Shown here piece by piece: positions 45,100 through 55,720 of a stretch of DNA of 64,000 nucleotides (position 1 is the first letter of the stretch; each line of letters begins with the position of its first letter). The stretch is from UBA4427 sp046351135 (GTDB lineage Bacteria; Myxococcota_A; UBA9160; UBA4427). Under the pieces are notes generated by a model. It had not been told where the DNA came from, made no database searches, and saw only the letters and a program-made list of their open reading frames with translations. The stretch is taken from contig JAXLZA010000017.1 in NCBI GenBank assembly GCA_046351135.1, forward strand, positions 1-64,000, written 5' to 3'. Position numbers and translations under genes: made by a program.

Positions 45100-46248
45100 A
45101 TGGCCCCGACCCAATCGAACACCGCCCGTCCCCGCCGGATCCGCCTGCTGGCCGTCGCCGGCGCCCGGCCCAACTTCATGAAGATCGCGCCCCTGATGAA
45201 GGAGCTCGCCCGGCGCAGCGACCGCTTCGAGCCGATCCTCGTCCACACCGGCCAGCACTACGACCAGGCGATGAGCGAGTCGTTCTTCCGGGACCTCGGG
45301 ATCCCGGAGCCCGACGTGAACCTCGGGGTCGGCTCGGGATCCCACGGCGAGCAGACCGCCCAGGTCCTCGTCGCGATCGAGAAGCTGCTCGTCGAGCGGA
45401 AGCCCGACGTGGTGCTCGTGGTGGGCGACGTCAACTCGACGATCGCGGCGACGCTGGCGGCGGTGAAGCTCCACGTCCCGGTGGCCCACGTCGAATCCGG
45501 GCTGCGGTCCTGGGACCGGGCGATGCCCGAGGAGATCAACCGCGTGCTGACGGACGCGGTGTCGGAATGGCTCTTCACGACCGAGCCCTCGGCCGAGACG
45601 AACCTGCTGCGCGAGGGCGTCCCGCGCGAGAAGATCCACTTCGTCGGCAACGTCATGATCGACACGCTGATGGCCCATCGCGAGCATGCCCGCCGCCTCG
45701 ACACCCTCGAGCGCCTCGGCCTCTCGCCCCGGGGCTATGCCGTGCTCACGCTGCACCGCCCGAGCAACGTCGACTCCCCGGACCACCTGCGCCGACTCTT
45801 CGGCGTACTTTCGCGCCTCGGCGACCGGATCCCCGTCGTCTTCCCCGTCCATCCCCGGACGCGCGGCGTGATCGAGAAGAATCTCCAGGGCGAGCGGATC
45901 AATCTCCGGATGACGGAGCCCCTCGGATACCTCGAGTTCCTGCGACTCCTGATGGACGCTCAGATGGTGCTCACCGACTCGGGCGGAATCCAGGAGGAGA
46001 CCACTGCGCTAGGCGTTCCCTGCCTTACACTGCGCGAGAGCACCGAGCGGCCGGTCACCGTGTCCGAAGGGACGAACACGATCGTCGGCACCGATCCCCG
46101 CGCCATCGAGCAGGCGATCGAGAAGCAGCTCTCGAGCCCCTGGCCGACGGGACGGACGCCGGCGCTGTGGGACGGACGGGCGGCGGTGCGGATCGTGGAC
46201 GTCCTCGAACGCGATCTCGGGGCGAAGATCGGATCGTCGGTCGGCTAG
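45100..46248 (+). CDS. wecB: UDP-N-acetylglucosamine 2-epimerase (non-hydrolysing)
   Basis: A 382-residue enzyme interconverting UDP-GlcNAc and UDP-ManNAc. N-terminal VAGARPNFMKIAPLMKEL with the family lysine, HTGQHYDQAMSESFF, LVVGDVNSTIAATLAA, HVESGLRSWDRAMPEEINR and DSGGIQEETTALGVPCLTLR are all classic. It supplies ManNAc-type sugar for the polymer. It leads the plus-strand arm of the locus; exosortase follows after 57 bases. Confidence 0.95.
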   Translation: MAPTQSNTARPRRIRLLAVAGARPNFMKIAPLMKELARRSDRFEPILVHTGQHYDQAMSESFFRDLGIPEPDVNLGVGSGSHGEQTAQVLVAIEKLLVERKPDVVLVVGDVNSTIAATLAAVKLHVPVAHVESGLRSWDRAMPEEINRVLTDAVSEWLFTTEPSAETNLLREGVPREKIHFVGNVMIDTLMAHREHARRLDTLERLGLSPRGYAVLTLHRPSNVDSPDHLRRLFGVLSRLGDRIPVVFPVHPRTRGVIEKNLQGERINLRMTEPLGYLEFLRLLMDAQMVLTDSGGIQEETTALGVPCLTLRESTERPVTVSEGTNTIVGTDPRAIEQAIEKQLSSPWPTGRTPALWDGRAAVRIVDVLERDLGAKIGSSVG

Positions 46249-46305
46249 GCGGGACCGGGCCGCGACGACCGGACGACGGCCTTACGGAGAGCGGGAGCGC
46301 AATTC

Positions 46306-47241
46306 ATGTCCGAAGCCATCGACGCTTCCCGGCGCCCCGGCACGACTGCCGAGGAAGCGGCAGCGCGCGACCGCTTCCTCGTCTACGCGACCTGCGGCGC
46401 GATCGTGCTCCTCCTGGGGATCTACTTCCCCATCCTCCGCATCATGGTCGAGCACTGGGCCGCCGTCGAGGACTACCAGCACGGCTTCCTGATCGTGCCG
46501 CTCGCCCTCTACTTCGCCTACGAACGGCGCTGGGACCTCGAGGACGCCCGCATCGAGGGCTCCTGGCTCGGCGTCGTCCCGTTGCTGATCGGCGTGGCCT
46601 CGCTCGCGATCGGCCGACTCGGGACCGAGCTGATGACGATGCGCAGCGCCTTCGTCTTCACGCTGATCGGCCTCGTCCTGCTCGTGCTCGGGCGCGAGAT
46701 CTTCAAGATCCTCGCGTTCCCGCTCTTCTTCCTGTTCCTGATGGTGCCCCTCCCCCAGTCCCTCGTGAACACCATCGCCTTCCCGCTCCAGCTGATCGCC
46801 GCCAAGGTCGCGGTCCTCTCGCTGCAGCAGCTGGGCATCCCGGCGCTGGTCGAGGGCAACATCATCCATCTCGCCCATACCCAGCTCTTCGTCCACGAGG
46901 CCTGCAGCGGGCTGCGCAGCCTGATGGCGCTCGTGACGCTGGGCGTCGTCTTCGCCCACTTCTTCAAGCGCGGGGTCCTCTGGGTCCAGGTCCTGCTCGT
47001 CGCCTCGACGATCCCGATCGCGATCGCGGTCAACTCCTTCCGCGTGGCGCTGACCGGATACCTGGCCCACCACTTCGGCGAGGAGGCCGCCGGCGGCGCG
47101 ATCCACGACTTCCAGGGCGTCATCACCTTCGGGATGGCGTTCTTCCTCCTGCTCGGCGAAGGTCGCCTGATCGAGATCCTGCTCGGCCGGCGCGGGACCG
47201 GCGCGACCGCGTCGCCTGAAGCCGGGACCGGGACGGACTGA
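46306..47241 (+). CDS. xrtA: Exosortase (XrtA/EpsH type)
   Basis: A 311-residue integral membrane transpeptidase-like protein with about 8 TM segments. The proposed active site is present: Cys in FVHEACSGLRSLMA (about 204), Arg in VNSFRVALTGYLAHH (about 248) and His in GGAIHDFQGV (about 267). Exosortases are thought to cut proteins at a C-terminal PEP-CTERM signal and hand them to the cell surface, as sortases do in Gram-positives. Neighbours (EpsI downstream, XrtA-associated ATPase, PrsR, PrsT-like, Wzz-like) support the A subtype. ATG 46306 follows GGGAG. No substrate with a PEP-CTERM tail is found in this window. Confidence 0.93.
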   Translation: MSEAIDASRRPGTTAEEAAARDRFLVYATCGAIVLLLGIYFPILRIMVEHWAAVEDYQHGFLIVPLALYFAYERRWDLEDARIEGSWLGVVPLLIGVASLAIGRLGTELMTMRSAFVFTLIGLVLLVLGREIFKILAFPLFFLFLMVPLPQSLVNTIAFPLQLIAAKVAVLSLQQLGIPALVEGNIIHLAHTQLFVHEACSGLRSLMALVTLGVVFAHFFKRGVLWVQVLLVASTIPIAIAVNSFRVALTGYLAHHFGEEAAGGAIHDFQGVITFGMAFFLLLGEGRLIEILLGRRGTGATASPEAGTGTD

Positions 47242-47248
47242 AGCCAGC

Positions 47249-47905
47249 ATGTCGAAGCTCCTCGTCGCGTTGTTCTTCCTCGGCCTGAACGGGTACGTCT
47301 ACTGGTACATGGGCAACCAGGAGGTGATCCCTCCGCGCGTCGCGTTCGCGGAGTTCCCGAACCAGCTCGACGGCTGGAAATGCAGGTCGCGCGACGTGCT
47401 CGACGACGCGATCCTGAACAATCTCAAGCTGACCGACTACGTCTCCTGCAACTTCGAGAACGACCCGAATCCCGCCGAGATCCCGGTCCATCTCTACATC
47501 GGCTACCACGAGCGGCAGACGCGCGACCGCAACACGGGCGAGGTCGCCGCGATCCACCCGCCGGAGCACTGCCTGCCGGGCAGCGGCTGGGACGTGATCG
47601 ACTCGAAGGTCGTGCCGATCGACTTCGGGATCCCCGGCGAAGCGAAGCGTTTCGTCATCGCGAAGGGCACGCAGCGCGCACTGGTCTACTTCTGGTACCA
47701 GTCGAACGGCCGCGTGGTCGCCCGGAACCACCACAAGATCTTCTGGATGTTCCTCGACCGGACGACCCGCCATCGGACCGACGGCTCGCTCGTGCGCTTC
47801 ACGATCCTGATCCCCCTCGACGGGGGCGAGGCGGTCGCCGAGGCGAGCTTCCGGGACTTCGCGAAGCACGTGGCCCCGCTGCTGCCGAAGTACATCCCCA
47901 ATTGA
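47249..47905 (+). CDS. epsI: Exosortase-associated EpsI protein
   Basis: A 218-residue protein with one N-terminal TM anchor (LLVALFFLGLNGYVYWYM) and a periplasmic EpsI domain with the family motif HPPEHCLPGSGWDV (about 102-115). EpsI is found either fused to the C-terminus of exosortase or, as here, encoded directly after it (7-base gap). Its biochemical role is unknown; it is needed with EpsH in EPS synthesis of some proteobacteria. The conserved cysteine in CLPG is present. Confidence 0.9.
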   Translation: MSKLLVALFFLGLNGYVYWYMGNQEVIPPRVAFAEFPNQLDGWKCRSRDVLDDAILNNLKLTDYVSCNFENDPNPAEIPVHLYIGYHERQTRDRNTGEVAAIHPPEHCLPGSGWDVIDSKVVPIDFGIPGEAKRFVIAKGTQRALVYFWYQSNGRVVARNHHKIFWMFLDRTTRHRTDGSLVRFTILIPLDGGEAVAEASFRDFAKHVAPLLPKYIPN

Positions 47906-47987
47906 CCCGAACGCCCCGATCGGACGGTCCGTCCGGACGGGACCGACCGGACAAGGAACGCCGACCACGCCGGTCGGAAAGCCCCGC

Positions 47988-49217
47988 ATGAAGATCCTGT
48001 TCGTGTCCCACTACTTTCCGCCGGAGGTCAACGCACCGGCGAACCGGACCCACGAGCATTGTCGTCGCTGGGTGAAGGACGGCCACGAGGTCACCGTCCT
48101 CACCGGCGTCCCGAACCACCCCCGCGGCCGGATCTTTCCCGGCTACCGCAATCGCTGGATCCAGGAAGAGACCGTCGACGGCATCCGCGTCATCCGGACC
48201 TGGATGTACCTGACGCCGAACTCGGGCTTCCTGCGCCGCGTGGCCAACTACCTGCTCTTCGCGCTGACGGCGGTCCTCGCGAGCCCGCGCGCCGGACGCC
48301 CCGACGTCGTCGTCGCCACGAGCCCGCAGTTCTTCTGCGGCGTCGCCGGCTCGATCATCGCGAAGCTGAAGCGGCGGCCCTTCGTGCTCGAGATCCGCGA
48401 CCTCTGGCCGAAGTCGATCGTCGAGCTCGGCCAGCTCGGCCCGGGCCCCGTGCTGTCCGCCCTCGAATGGCTCGAGACCTGGCTCTACCGCAGCGCCGCC
48501 GGCGTCGTCGTCAACACGCGGACCTTCCACGACCACATCACCGCCCGCGGCGTGCGCCCCGAATCGATCGAGCTCGTCTACAACGGCATCGATCCCGCCC
48601 TCTTCAAGCCGCGCCCGAAGAACGAGGCCCTGCTGGCGAAGCACGGCCTCCAGGGTCGCTTCACCGTCGCCTACGTCGGCACCCTCGGCCTGGCCCACGG
48701 CCTCTCCCTCCTCGTGGACGTCGCCGATCGGCTCCGGGACCGGAGCGGCATCGACTTCGTGCTGATCGGGGACGGGGCCGATCGGGAGAAGATCGAGGCC
48801 GAGGTCGCGCGGCGCGGGCTCCGAAACTTCCACCTGCTCGGCCTGCAGCCGCGCGACGCGATGCCCGACTGGATCGCCTCGATCGACGTGCTGCTCGTGA
48901 TGCTGCGCGATCTGCCGGTGTTCGAGACCGTGATCCCGTCGAAGATCTTCGAGTTCCTGGCACAGGAGCGGCCGGTGATCCTGGCGGCGAAGGGGGAGAT
49001 CCGGCGCATGATGGAGGAGGCCGGGGGCGCGCTGGTCGTCGATCCCGAGGCCGCGGATCAGCTGATCGCGGCGATCGACGAGATCGTCGCCCATCCGGAC
49101 GCCGCCGCAAGACGGGCGGCGGCGGGGCGGCGCTGGGTCGAGGCGGGCTTCCTGCGCGACGACCTGGCGCGGAAGATGTCGGCCTTCCTCGAGCGGGTGG
49201 TCCGGGAATCCGCCTAG
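47988..49217 (+). CDS. GT4 glycosyltransferase (WbuB/WcaI-like)
   Basis: A 409-residue cytosolic glycosyltransferase with two Rossmann domains. N-terminal MKILFVSHYFPPEVNAPANR, the branch signature LEIRDLWPKSIVELG (about 131-145), and the nucleotide-sugar binding end FETVIPSKIFEFLAQERPVI with the E-x7-E-type glutamates. WbuB-like enzymes add a second HexNAc to a lipid-linked first sugar, which would fit the WecA-like starter and UDP-ManNAc made by the neighbouring epimerase. Donor and acceptor are inference. It is last gene of the plus-strand arm. Confidence 0.88.
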   Translation: MKILFVSHYFPPEVNAPANRTHEHCRRWVKDGHEVTVLTGVPNHPRGRIFPGYRNRWIQEETVDGIRVIRTWMYLTPNSGFLRRVANYLLFALTAVLASPRAGRPDVVVATSPQFFCGVAGSIIAKLKRRPFVLEIRDLWPKSIVELGQLGPGPVLSALEWLETWLYRSAAGVVVNTRTFHDHITARGVRPESIELVYNGIDPALFKPRPKNEALLAKHGLQGRFTVAYVGTLGLAHGLSLLVDVADRLRDRSGIDFVLIGDGADREKIEAEVARRGLRNFHLLGLQPRDAMPDWIASIDVLLVMLRDLPVFETVIPSKIFEFLAQERPVILAAKGEIRRMMEEAGGALVVDPEAADQLIAAIDEIVAHPDAAARRAAAGRRWVEAGFLRDDLARKMSAFLERVVRESA

Positions 49218-49233
49218 CACGGCGCTGGGCCTG

Positions 49234-49245
49234 CGGCGATCGCCG
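49234..49245. terminator. Short palindrome between convergent genes
   Basis: CGGCGATCGCCG, a 12-base palindrome in the 29-base gap between the GT4 gene (plus) and the sigma-54 regulator (minus). No U-run; at best a weak bidirectional stop. Confidence 0.25.
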
Positions 49246-49246
49246 A

Positions 49247-50698
<1,452 letters not shown>

Positions 50699-50699
50699 C

Positions 50700-51554
50700 T
50701 CAGCGCTCCACCGGCCCGGGCCGACCGATCGGCAGGGTGAAGGCGAAGCGCGCTCCGCCCAGCTCGCCCGACTCGACGTGGATCGAGCCGCCGTGCGCGC
50801 TCACGATCCGTCGGCAGATGGCGAGGCCGATGCCGAGGCCGCCCGATCGGGTGCGCCCCTCGCCGCGGACGTAGGGCGCGAAGAGCCGCTCGCGATCGTT
50901 CTCGGGGATCCCCGCGCCGTCGTCCTCCACGGCGACCTCCACCCACTCGGCGCCCGCGGCGTCGCGGACGGTGGCGGTCTCGATCCGCACGACGCCCTTC
51001 GGTCGGCCGTACCGGATCGCATTGGTCATCAGGTTCGTGATGACCTGCTCGATCCGGCGCGGGTCGAAGGCGAGGCGCGGGAGCGCGGTCGCGAGCCGCA
51101 GGTCGATCGTCATGGCGCGCTCCGCGAGCAGTGGCGCGAGCGCTTCGAGCTGGGCCGAGATCGTGGCGTGGAGGTCCGCATCGACGATCTCGACGGTGAG
51201 CGGCGTGCTTCCCTCGGCGCCCGCCTCCATCAGGTCGCCGACGAAGCGATCGAGGCGGCGGCATGCCTTCAGCGACTCGTCGACGAAGTGACGCTGCTGA
51301 TCGGACAGCGCGGCGGAGCCGGCGGACGACAGCAGCAGGCGGCTGAAGCCGGAGATGACGGTGATCGGGGTGCGGAGCTCGTGGGCCACGAGATGGACGA
51401 GCTCGGTGCGGACCCGCGCCTGGCGACCGAGCTCGCTCTCGAGCTCGGCGATCCGCTTCTGCGCGAGATCGAGCTCGCGGCGCAGGTCCTCGTCGGGCGG
51501 CGCGGGGCGTGCGTCGCGGCGTGCTGCGCCGGGCCTGTCGAAGGTGCGAGCCAT
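50700..51554 (-). CDS. Soluble sensor histidine kinase
   Basis: A 284-residue kinase without membrane segments. A short N-terminal coiled coil (residues about 20-45) is followed by the HisKA domain with phospho-histidine in HLVAHELRTPITVI (about 59), then HATPase_c with N-box NLMTNAIRYG, G1 VEDDGAGIP and G2 GGLGIGLAICRRIV. No PAS, GAF or HAMP domain is seen, so the input must come through the N-terminal coil or partner proteins. It is cotranscribed with the sigma-54 regulator just downstream. Alternative longer starts exist but add low-complexity sequence. Confidence 0.9.
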   Translation of the reverse strand: MARTFDRPGAARRDARPAPPDEDLRRELDLAQKRIAELESELGRQARVRTELVHLVAHELRTPITVISGFSRLLLSSAGSAALSDQQRHFVDESLKACRRLDRFVGDLMEAGAEGSTPLTVEIVDADLHATISAQLEALAPLLAERAMTIDLRLATALPRLAFDPRRIEQVITNLMTNAIRYGRPKGVVRIETATVRDAAGAEWVEVAVEDDGAGIPENDRERLFAPYVRGEGRTRSGGLGIGLAICRRIVSAHGGSIHVESGELGGARFAFTLPIGRPGPVER

Positions 51555-51770
51555 CTCGGTGTGGGTCTCCGCGGTCCAGGATTCGGGGCGGGGCGTGGTA
51601 TCGTCCGAGCTCGGTCGGTCCAGCCATCCGCTCGATCCGTCTTCGGCGCCGCCATGGGGGCCCTTGACGGGATTCCCAACCACGAAGCGCCGCGCGATGC
51701 GTCGACATCGGGCCCGCTCTCGCGGCGTGCAGCGGATCGGAATCCGACACGCAGGAGTCGATTCAGCGCC

Positions 51771-53882
51771 GTGGCCCGCCGCTCTTCCCGCCCCATCGAG
51801 CCCCGCCGAGGCGATCCGGGATCGGACGATCTCGCGGCCGCTCGTCTGCGGATCGAGGCGCTCTCCCGCGAGCTCGACCGCCACGACCAGCTCTACTACC
51901 AGGAAGACGCGCCCGAGATCTCCGACCGCGAATACGATCTGCTGCGCCGGGAGCTCGAGACCCTCGAGGCCGCCCATCCCGAGCTGATCCGCCCCGACTC
52001 GCCGACGCAGCGCATCGGGGCGCCGCCCGCCGAAGGCTTCGCCACCGCGCCCCATCGCTCGCCGATGCTCTCCCTCGACAACGCGATGAACGCCGACGAG
52101 ATGCGCGCCTTCGATGCCCGCGTGAAGAAGCTCCTCGGCACCGACGACGAGATCGAGTACGTCGCCGAGCCCAAGCTCGACGGCTCGGGCATCGAGCTGA
52201 TCTACGAGGACGGTCGCTTCGTCCAGGGGCTGACCCGCGGCGACGGACAGACGGGCGAGGACGTCACGGTCAACCTGCGCCACGTCGCGACGATCCCCGA
52301 GCGGCTCGCGACCGGGAGCCCGCCGCCGATCGCGTCGATCCGAGGCGAGATCGTGCTCCCCCTCGCCGCCTTCGAACGGCTGAACGAAAAGCGCGTGACG
52401 GCGGGCCTACGCCCCTTCGAGAATCCGCGCAACGCCGCCGCGGGCAGCCTGCGCCAGATCCACGACGTCGACCTCGAGCGCCTCGGCTCCCTCGAGTTCC
52501 GGGCCTACGCCCTCGCCGAGGGCCAGCCCGACGGGATCACCCGCCAGCACGAGGTCCTCGCCCGGCTCGCCGACTGGGGCTTCTTCGTCAGCCCGGAATG
52601 TGGCCGCGCACGGGGCGCCGGCGAAGCGATCGCGTTCAACGAGGCGCTGCTCGCACGCCGGGGGGAGCTGCCGATCGAGATCGACGGGACGGTGTTCAAG
52701 GTCGATCGGCTGGAGGCGCAGACCGAGCTCGGCTTCGTCGCCCGCGCCCCGCGCTGGGCCATCGCCTACAAGTTCCCGCCCGAGCAGGCGGAGACGGTGC
52801 TCGCGGACGTGGAGTTCCAGGTCGGCCGGACCGGCGCGCTCACGCCCGTCGCCCGCCTGCGCCCGATCCGCGTCGGCGGCGTCACCGTCTCGAACGCGTC
52901 GCTCCACAACCAGGACGAGCTCGACCGCAAGGACATCCGCGTCGGCGATCGGATCGTGATCCAGCGGGCGGGGGACGTCATTCCGCAGGTCGTGCGCGTA
53001 CGCCTCGACAAGCGACGCGACGCGCTCGCCGAGGGGTACACGCTCGCGCGCACGCGGCTCCCGGCGCGGTGCCCCGTCTGCGACGCGGCGACGGTCCGGC
53101 TCGAGGGCGAGTCCGTGACGCGCTGCGCGAACCTCGACTGCCCGGCCCAGCTGAAGACCAATCTCCGCCACCTCGCGAGCCGCGGGGCCCTCGACGTCGA
53201 CGGGCTCGGCGAGAAGCTCGTCGACCAGCTGGTCGAGGCGGGCCTCGTGCGACGGCTCTCGGACGTCTTCGCACTGCGCGCCGAGCAGCTCGAGGCGCTT
53301 CCCCGGATGGGCGAGAAGTCGGCGGCGAATCTCGTGGCCGCCCTCGAGCGCGCGCGCCACACGACCCTCGCGCGCTGGCTGATCGCCCTCGGCATCCGGC
53401 ACGTCGGCGAGACCGTCGCCGAGATGCTGGCCTCCCATTTCGGGACGATGGAGCGCCTGCTCGAGGCGACGCCCGAGGAGATCGGCGCGATCGAGGGCAT
53501 CGGCGGCACGATCGCCGAGAGCGTCGCCCGCTTCCTCGCCGACCCGCACAACCGCGCGGAGATCGCCCGCTTCGAAGAGCTCGGCCTCGTCGTCGAGGCG
53601 CCCCCCGCGCGCCCGTCGCCGGGCGCGGGCGGCGGCGACGCGCTCGCCGGCCTGACCTTCGTCCTGACCGGCACGCTGAGCCAGCCGCGGGAGACGTTCG
53701 AGCGCCGCATCAAGGACGCCGGCGGCAGGACCAGCGGCTCGGTCTCGAAGAAGACGAGCTACGTGCTGGCGGGCGAAGAGGCCGGCAGCAAGCTCAAGAA
53801 GGCGAGCGAGCTCGGCGTCCCGATCCTCGACGAAGCGGGCTTCGAGGCCCTGCTCGCCGAAAGGATCGCCGAGCGGGCCTGA
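51771..53882 (+). CDS. ligA: NAD-dependent DNA ligase LigA
   Basis: A 703-residue ligase that seals nicks in replication and repair. Ia/NMN-binding domain with YYQEDAPEISDREYD; adenylated lysine in AEPKLDGSGIEL (about 133); OB domain with RAGDVIPQVV; zinc finger CPVC...CANLDC (about 433-455); HhH domain (LPRMGEKSAANLVAALE); BRCT domain from about 623 (LAGLTFVLTGTLSQPRETF). GTG 51771 gives family length; an in-frame ATG at 51654 would add 39 residues of basic low-complexity sequence. It is divergent from the histidine kinase and convergent with the heparinase-like gene. Confidence 0.96.
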   Translation: MARRSSRPIEPRRGDPGSDDLAAARLRIEALSRELDRHDQLYYQEDAPEISDREYDLLRRELETLEAAHPELIRPDSPTQRIGAPPAEGFATAPHRSPMLSLDNAMNADEMRAFDARVKKLLGTDDEIEYVAEPKLDGSGIELIYEDGRFVQGLTRGDGQTGEDVTVNLRHVATIPERLATGSPPPIASIRGEIVLPLAAFERLNEKRVTAGLRPFENPRNAAAGSLRQIHDVDLERLGSLEFRAYALAEGQPDGITRQHEVLARLADWGFFVSPECGRARGAGEAIAFNEALLARRGELPIEIDGTVFKVDRLEAQTELGFVARAPRWAIAYKFPPEQAETVLADVEFQVGRTGALTPVARLRPIRVGGVTVSNASLHNQDELDRKDIRVGDRIVIQRAGDVIPQVVRVRLDKRRDALAEGYTLARTRLPARCPVCDAATVRLEGESVTRCANLDCPAQLKTNLRHLASRGALDVDGLGEKLVDQLVEAGLVRRLSDVFALRAEQLEALPRMGEKSAANLVAALERARHTTLARWLIALGIRHVGETVAEMLASHFGTMERLLEATPEEIGAIEGIGGTIAESVARFLADPHNRAEIARFEELGLVVEAPPARPSPGAGGGDALAGLTFVLTGTLSQPRETFERRIKDAGGRTSGSVSKKTSYVLAGEEAGSKLKKASELGVPILDEAGFEALLAERIAERA

Positions 53883-53944
53883 GCGCCCCGCAGCGCCGAG
53901 CGGGCCGAGCGCCGAACGAGGGGGCGCGTTCCGAGACGAGCGGG

Positions 53945-55720
53945 TCAGGCGATCCGGTGGATGCGGGTGCGCGCGGCGGTGCAGGCCCGCCCGAGGCCGA
54001 CGAGGACCGGGCGCCGGACCTCGCGACCGAAGCTCGGGAAGCAGACGCCCTCTTCGACGTGCCAGGCGAACGCGTCCGGCAGCTCGATCTCGACGACGAG
54101 CTCGGGCTCGCCGATCCGCCGACAGATCGCCGAGGTCGATGCGGTGTCCCGGTCGTTCGACCGATCGCCGGTGCGCAGCTCGACCGACCAGCCCGGATCG
54201 ATCGGCAGGCAGGTCCGCAGCGCGCGGGCCGGCCCCTCGACCGTGTCCTCGATCTCGACGCCGCGGGCGTCGACCCGGAAGCGTCGCCGATGCAGCGTCC
54301 GCGGTCGGGACCAGCCGCGGCAGGTCGCCTCGGCGAAGCCGTCGTCGCCCCCGTCGACGAGCGTGACGACCGGCCGCCCGCCGACCCGGTGGGCCGACCA
54401 GATCTCGGCCTGCTCCTCGCCGTCGATCGCGATCGTCGCGTGGCTCGCGGTGGCCCGGGCGCGCTCCCGTCGCGGGCCTGCGCGGTACTCGAAGACCCCC
54501 GTATCCGTGACGAGGCGGTGACCGGCGAAGGAGAGCTCGAAGGCGAGCGCGTCGCAGTGGGCATGGCCGGGCTGATGGGCGGGCGCAGGGCCGGCGACCG
54601 AGGCCAGCAGCAGCCAGTCTCCCTGCTCGAGGCGGACGTAGCCCGTCTGCGGGAGACGCGCGGACCCCCGGACCGGCCCGGCCGGAGCGGAAGCGCCGGC
54701 CGCGGCGCCCGATCCCGACCCGATCGGCCTCTGCGCGCGCCCCTCCTCGAGCGGAACACCGAGCTGCGTCGCCTGGGCACGCAGCGCCGCCGGCTCGGGC
54801 GCGACGTCGAAGGCCGAGTCGGCGAAGAGCGCGATGCGCCCGTCGCCGTGGCACAGTCGCTCGAGCGCGCGCTGCATGCGCGCGGCCGTCCCGACGAGGC
54901 CCGCCTCGAGCCCCGTCGGCGCGCGCTCCGGTCGCGCGCGGCAGAGATCGAGGACGTCGAGCACGCCCTCGAGCAGAGCCGCGTGGTACATCGGGCTGCG
55001 CTCCTCGTGGCCGCCGTCGGCGTGGATCTGGCGGGCGAGCTCTTCGAGGAGCAGGTCCGATCGCGCGCGCCAGGCGGTGCTCGCGGGCGAGTCGACGAGC
55101 AGGCCCGCGAAGACGACGCAGAGCAGGTTCGAGAGCAGATGGTTCGCCTGGAGCCGGATCTCGAGGCCCTGGGACAGGGTCTCCGCCTGATCGGCGAAGG
55201 CGCGCAGGAGCTCGGTCCGGAGCGCCGCATCGTCGGGCAGGCTGCCCGCGGTCGTCAGCAGCTTGCCCCAGGCGAGCAGGCGCAGCCCCGTCGGATGCGG
55301 ATCCCAGCCGATCCCGCTCGGATTCGACTGGATCCAGTCGAGCAGGATCGCCGCCCGCACCTCCGGCGACACGCCCGCGCAGCGGAGCCATTCGTGCTGA
55401 TGGAGGTGATAGGCGAAGAGCGGGCCGTGCACCGTCTGCGCCCAGCCGGCGCCGCGGGGGGCCTCGAAGGGCGTCGCGAGCAGCTCGAAGCGCTGGCCGC
55501 CGAGGTACTTCACGTGGGCCGGGGGCGGGAGGAAGGGCGCCGCCGGCGCCTCGATCGCGAGATCCGGGGCGGCGCCGGCGACCGAGCGCGGCGAGCCGAT
55601 CCCGAAGAGCGCGTGATGCAGCTGGGCCACCGCCTGCGCGAAGCGCAGATGGCGCACCGTCCGCACGATCGTCGGCAGGCGCCCCAGTCGCCGCGCGAGC
55701 GCGCCCCGCCCCTGCGTCAT
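53945..55720 (-). CDS. Heparinase II/III-like polysaccharide lyase
   Basis: A 591-residue protein with an N-terminal alpha/alpha-barrel domain (LLAWGKLLTT; NHLLSNLLCVVFAGLLVD; ERSPMYHAALLEGVLDVLDL) and a C-terminal beta-sandwich heparinase II/III domain (HAHCDALAFELSFAGHRL; VTDTGVFEYRAG). Such proteins cleave or modify uronic-acid polysaccharides. No signal peptide is evident, as in several EPS-locus members that act on polymer inside the cell envelope or on precursors. It sits within 5 kb of the EPS locus, which includes UDP-glucose dehydrogenase. ATG 55720 follows GGAGGAGG and overlaps the rsmI stop by four bases. Confidence 0.85.
   Translation of the reverse strand: MTQGRGALARRLGRLPTIVRTVRHLRFAQAVAQLHHALFGIGSPRSVAGAAPDLAIEAPAAPFLPPPAHVKYLGGQRFELLATPFEAPRGAGWAQTVHGPLFAYHLHQHEWLRCAGVSPEVRAAILLDWIQSNPSGIGWDPHPTGLRLLAWGKLLTTAGSLPDDAALRTELLRAFADQAETLSQGLEIRLQANHLLSNLLCVVFAGLLVDSPASTAWRARSDLLLEELARQIHADGGHEERSPMYHAALLEGVLDVLDLCRARPERAPTGLEAGLVGTAARMQRALERLCHGDGRIALFADSAFDVAPEPAALRAQATQLGVPLEEGRAQRPIGSGSGAAAGASAPAGPVRGSARLPQTGYVRLEQGDWLLLASVAGPAPAHQPGHAHCDALAFELSFAGHRLVTDTGVFEYRAGPRRERARATASHATIAIDGEEQAEIWSAHRVGGRPVVTLVDGGDDGFAEATCRGWSRPRTLHRRRFRVDARGVEIEDTVEGPARALRTCLPIDPGWSVELRTGDRSNDRDTASTSAICRRIGEPELVVEIELPDAFAWHVEEGVCFPSFGREVRRPVLVGLGRACTAARTRIHRIA

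Noticed and set aside
53868..53913. Imperfect direct repeat (GCCGAGCGGGCC with GAGCGCC) around the ligA stop
   Set aside because: Short, imperfect and in GC-rich sequence where such repeats are expected; no functional hint.
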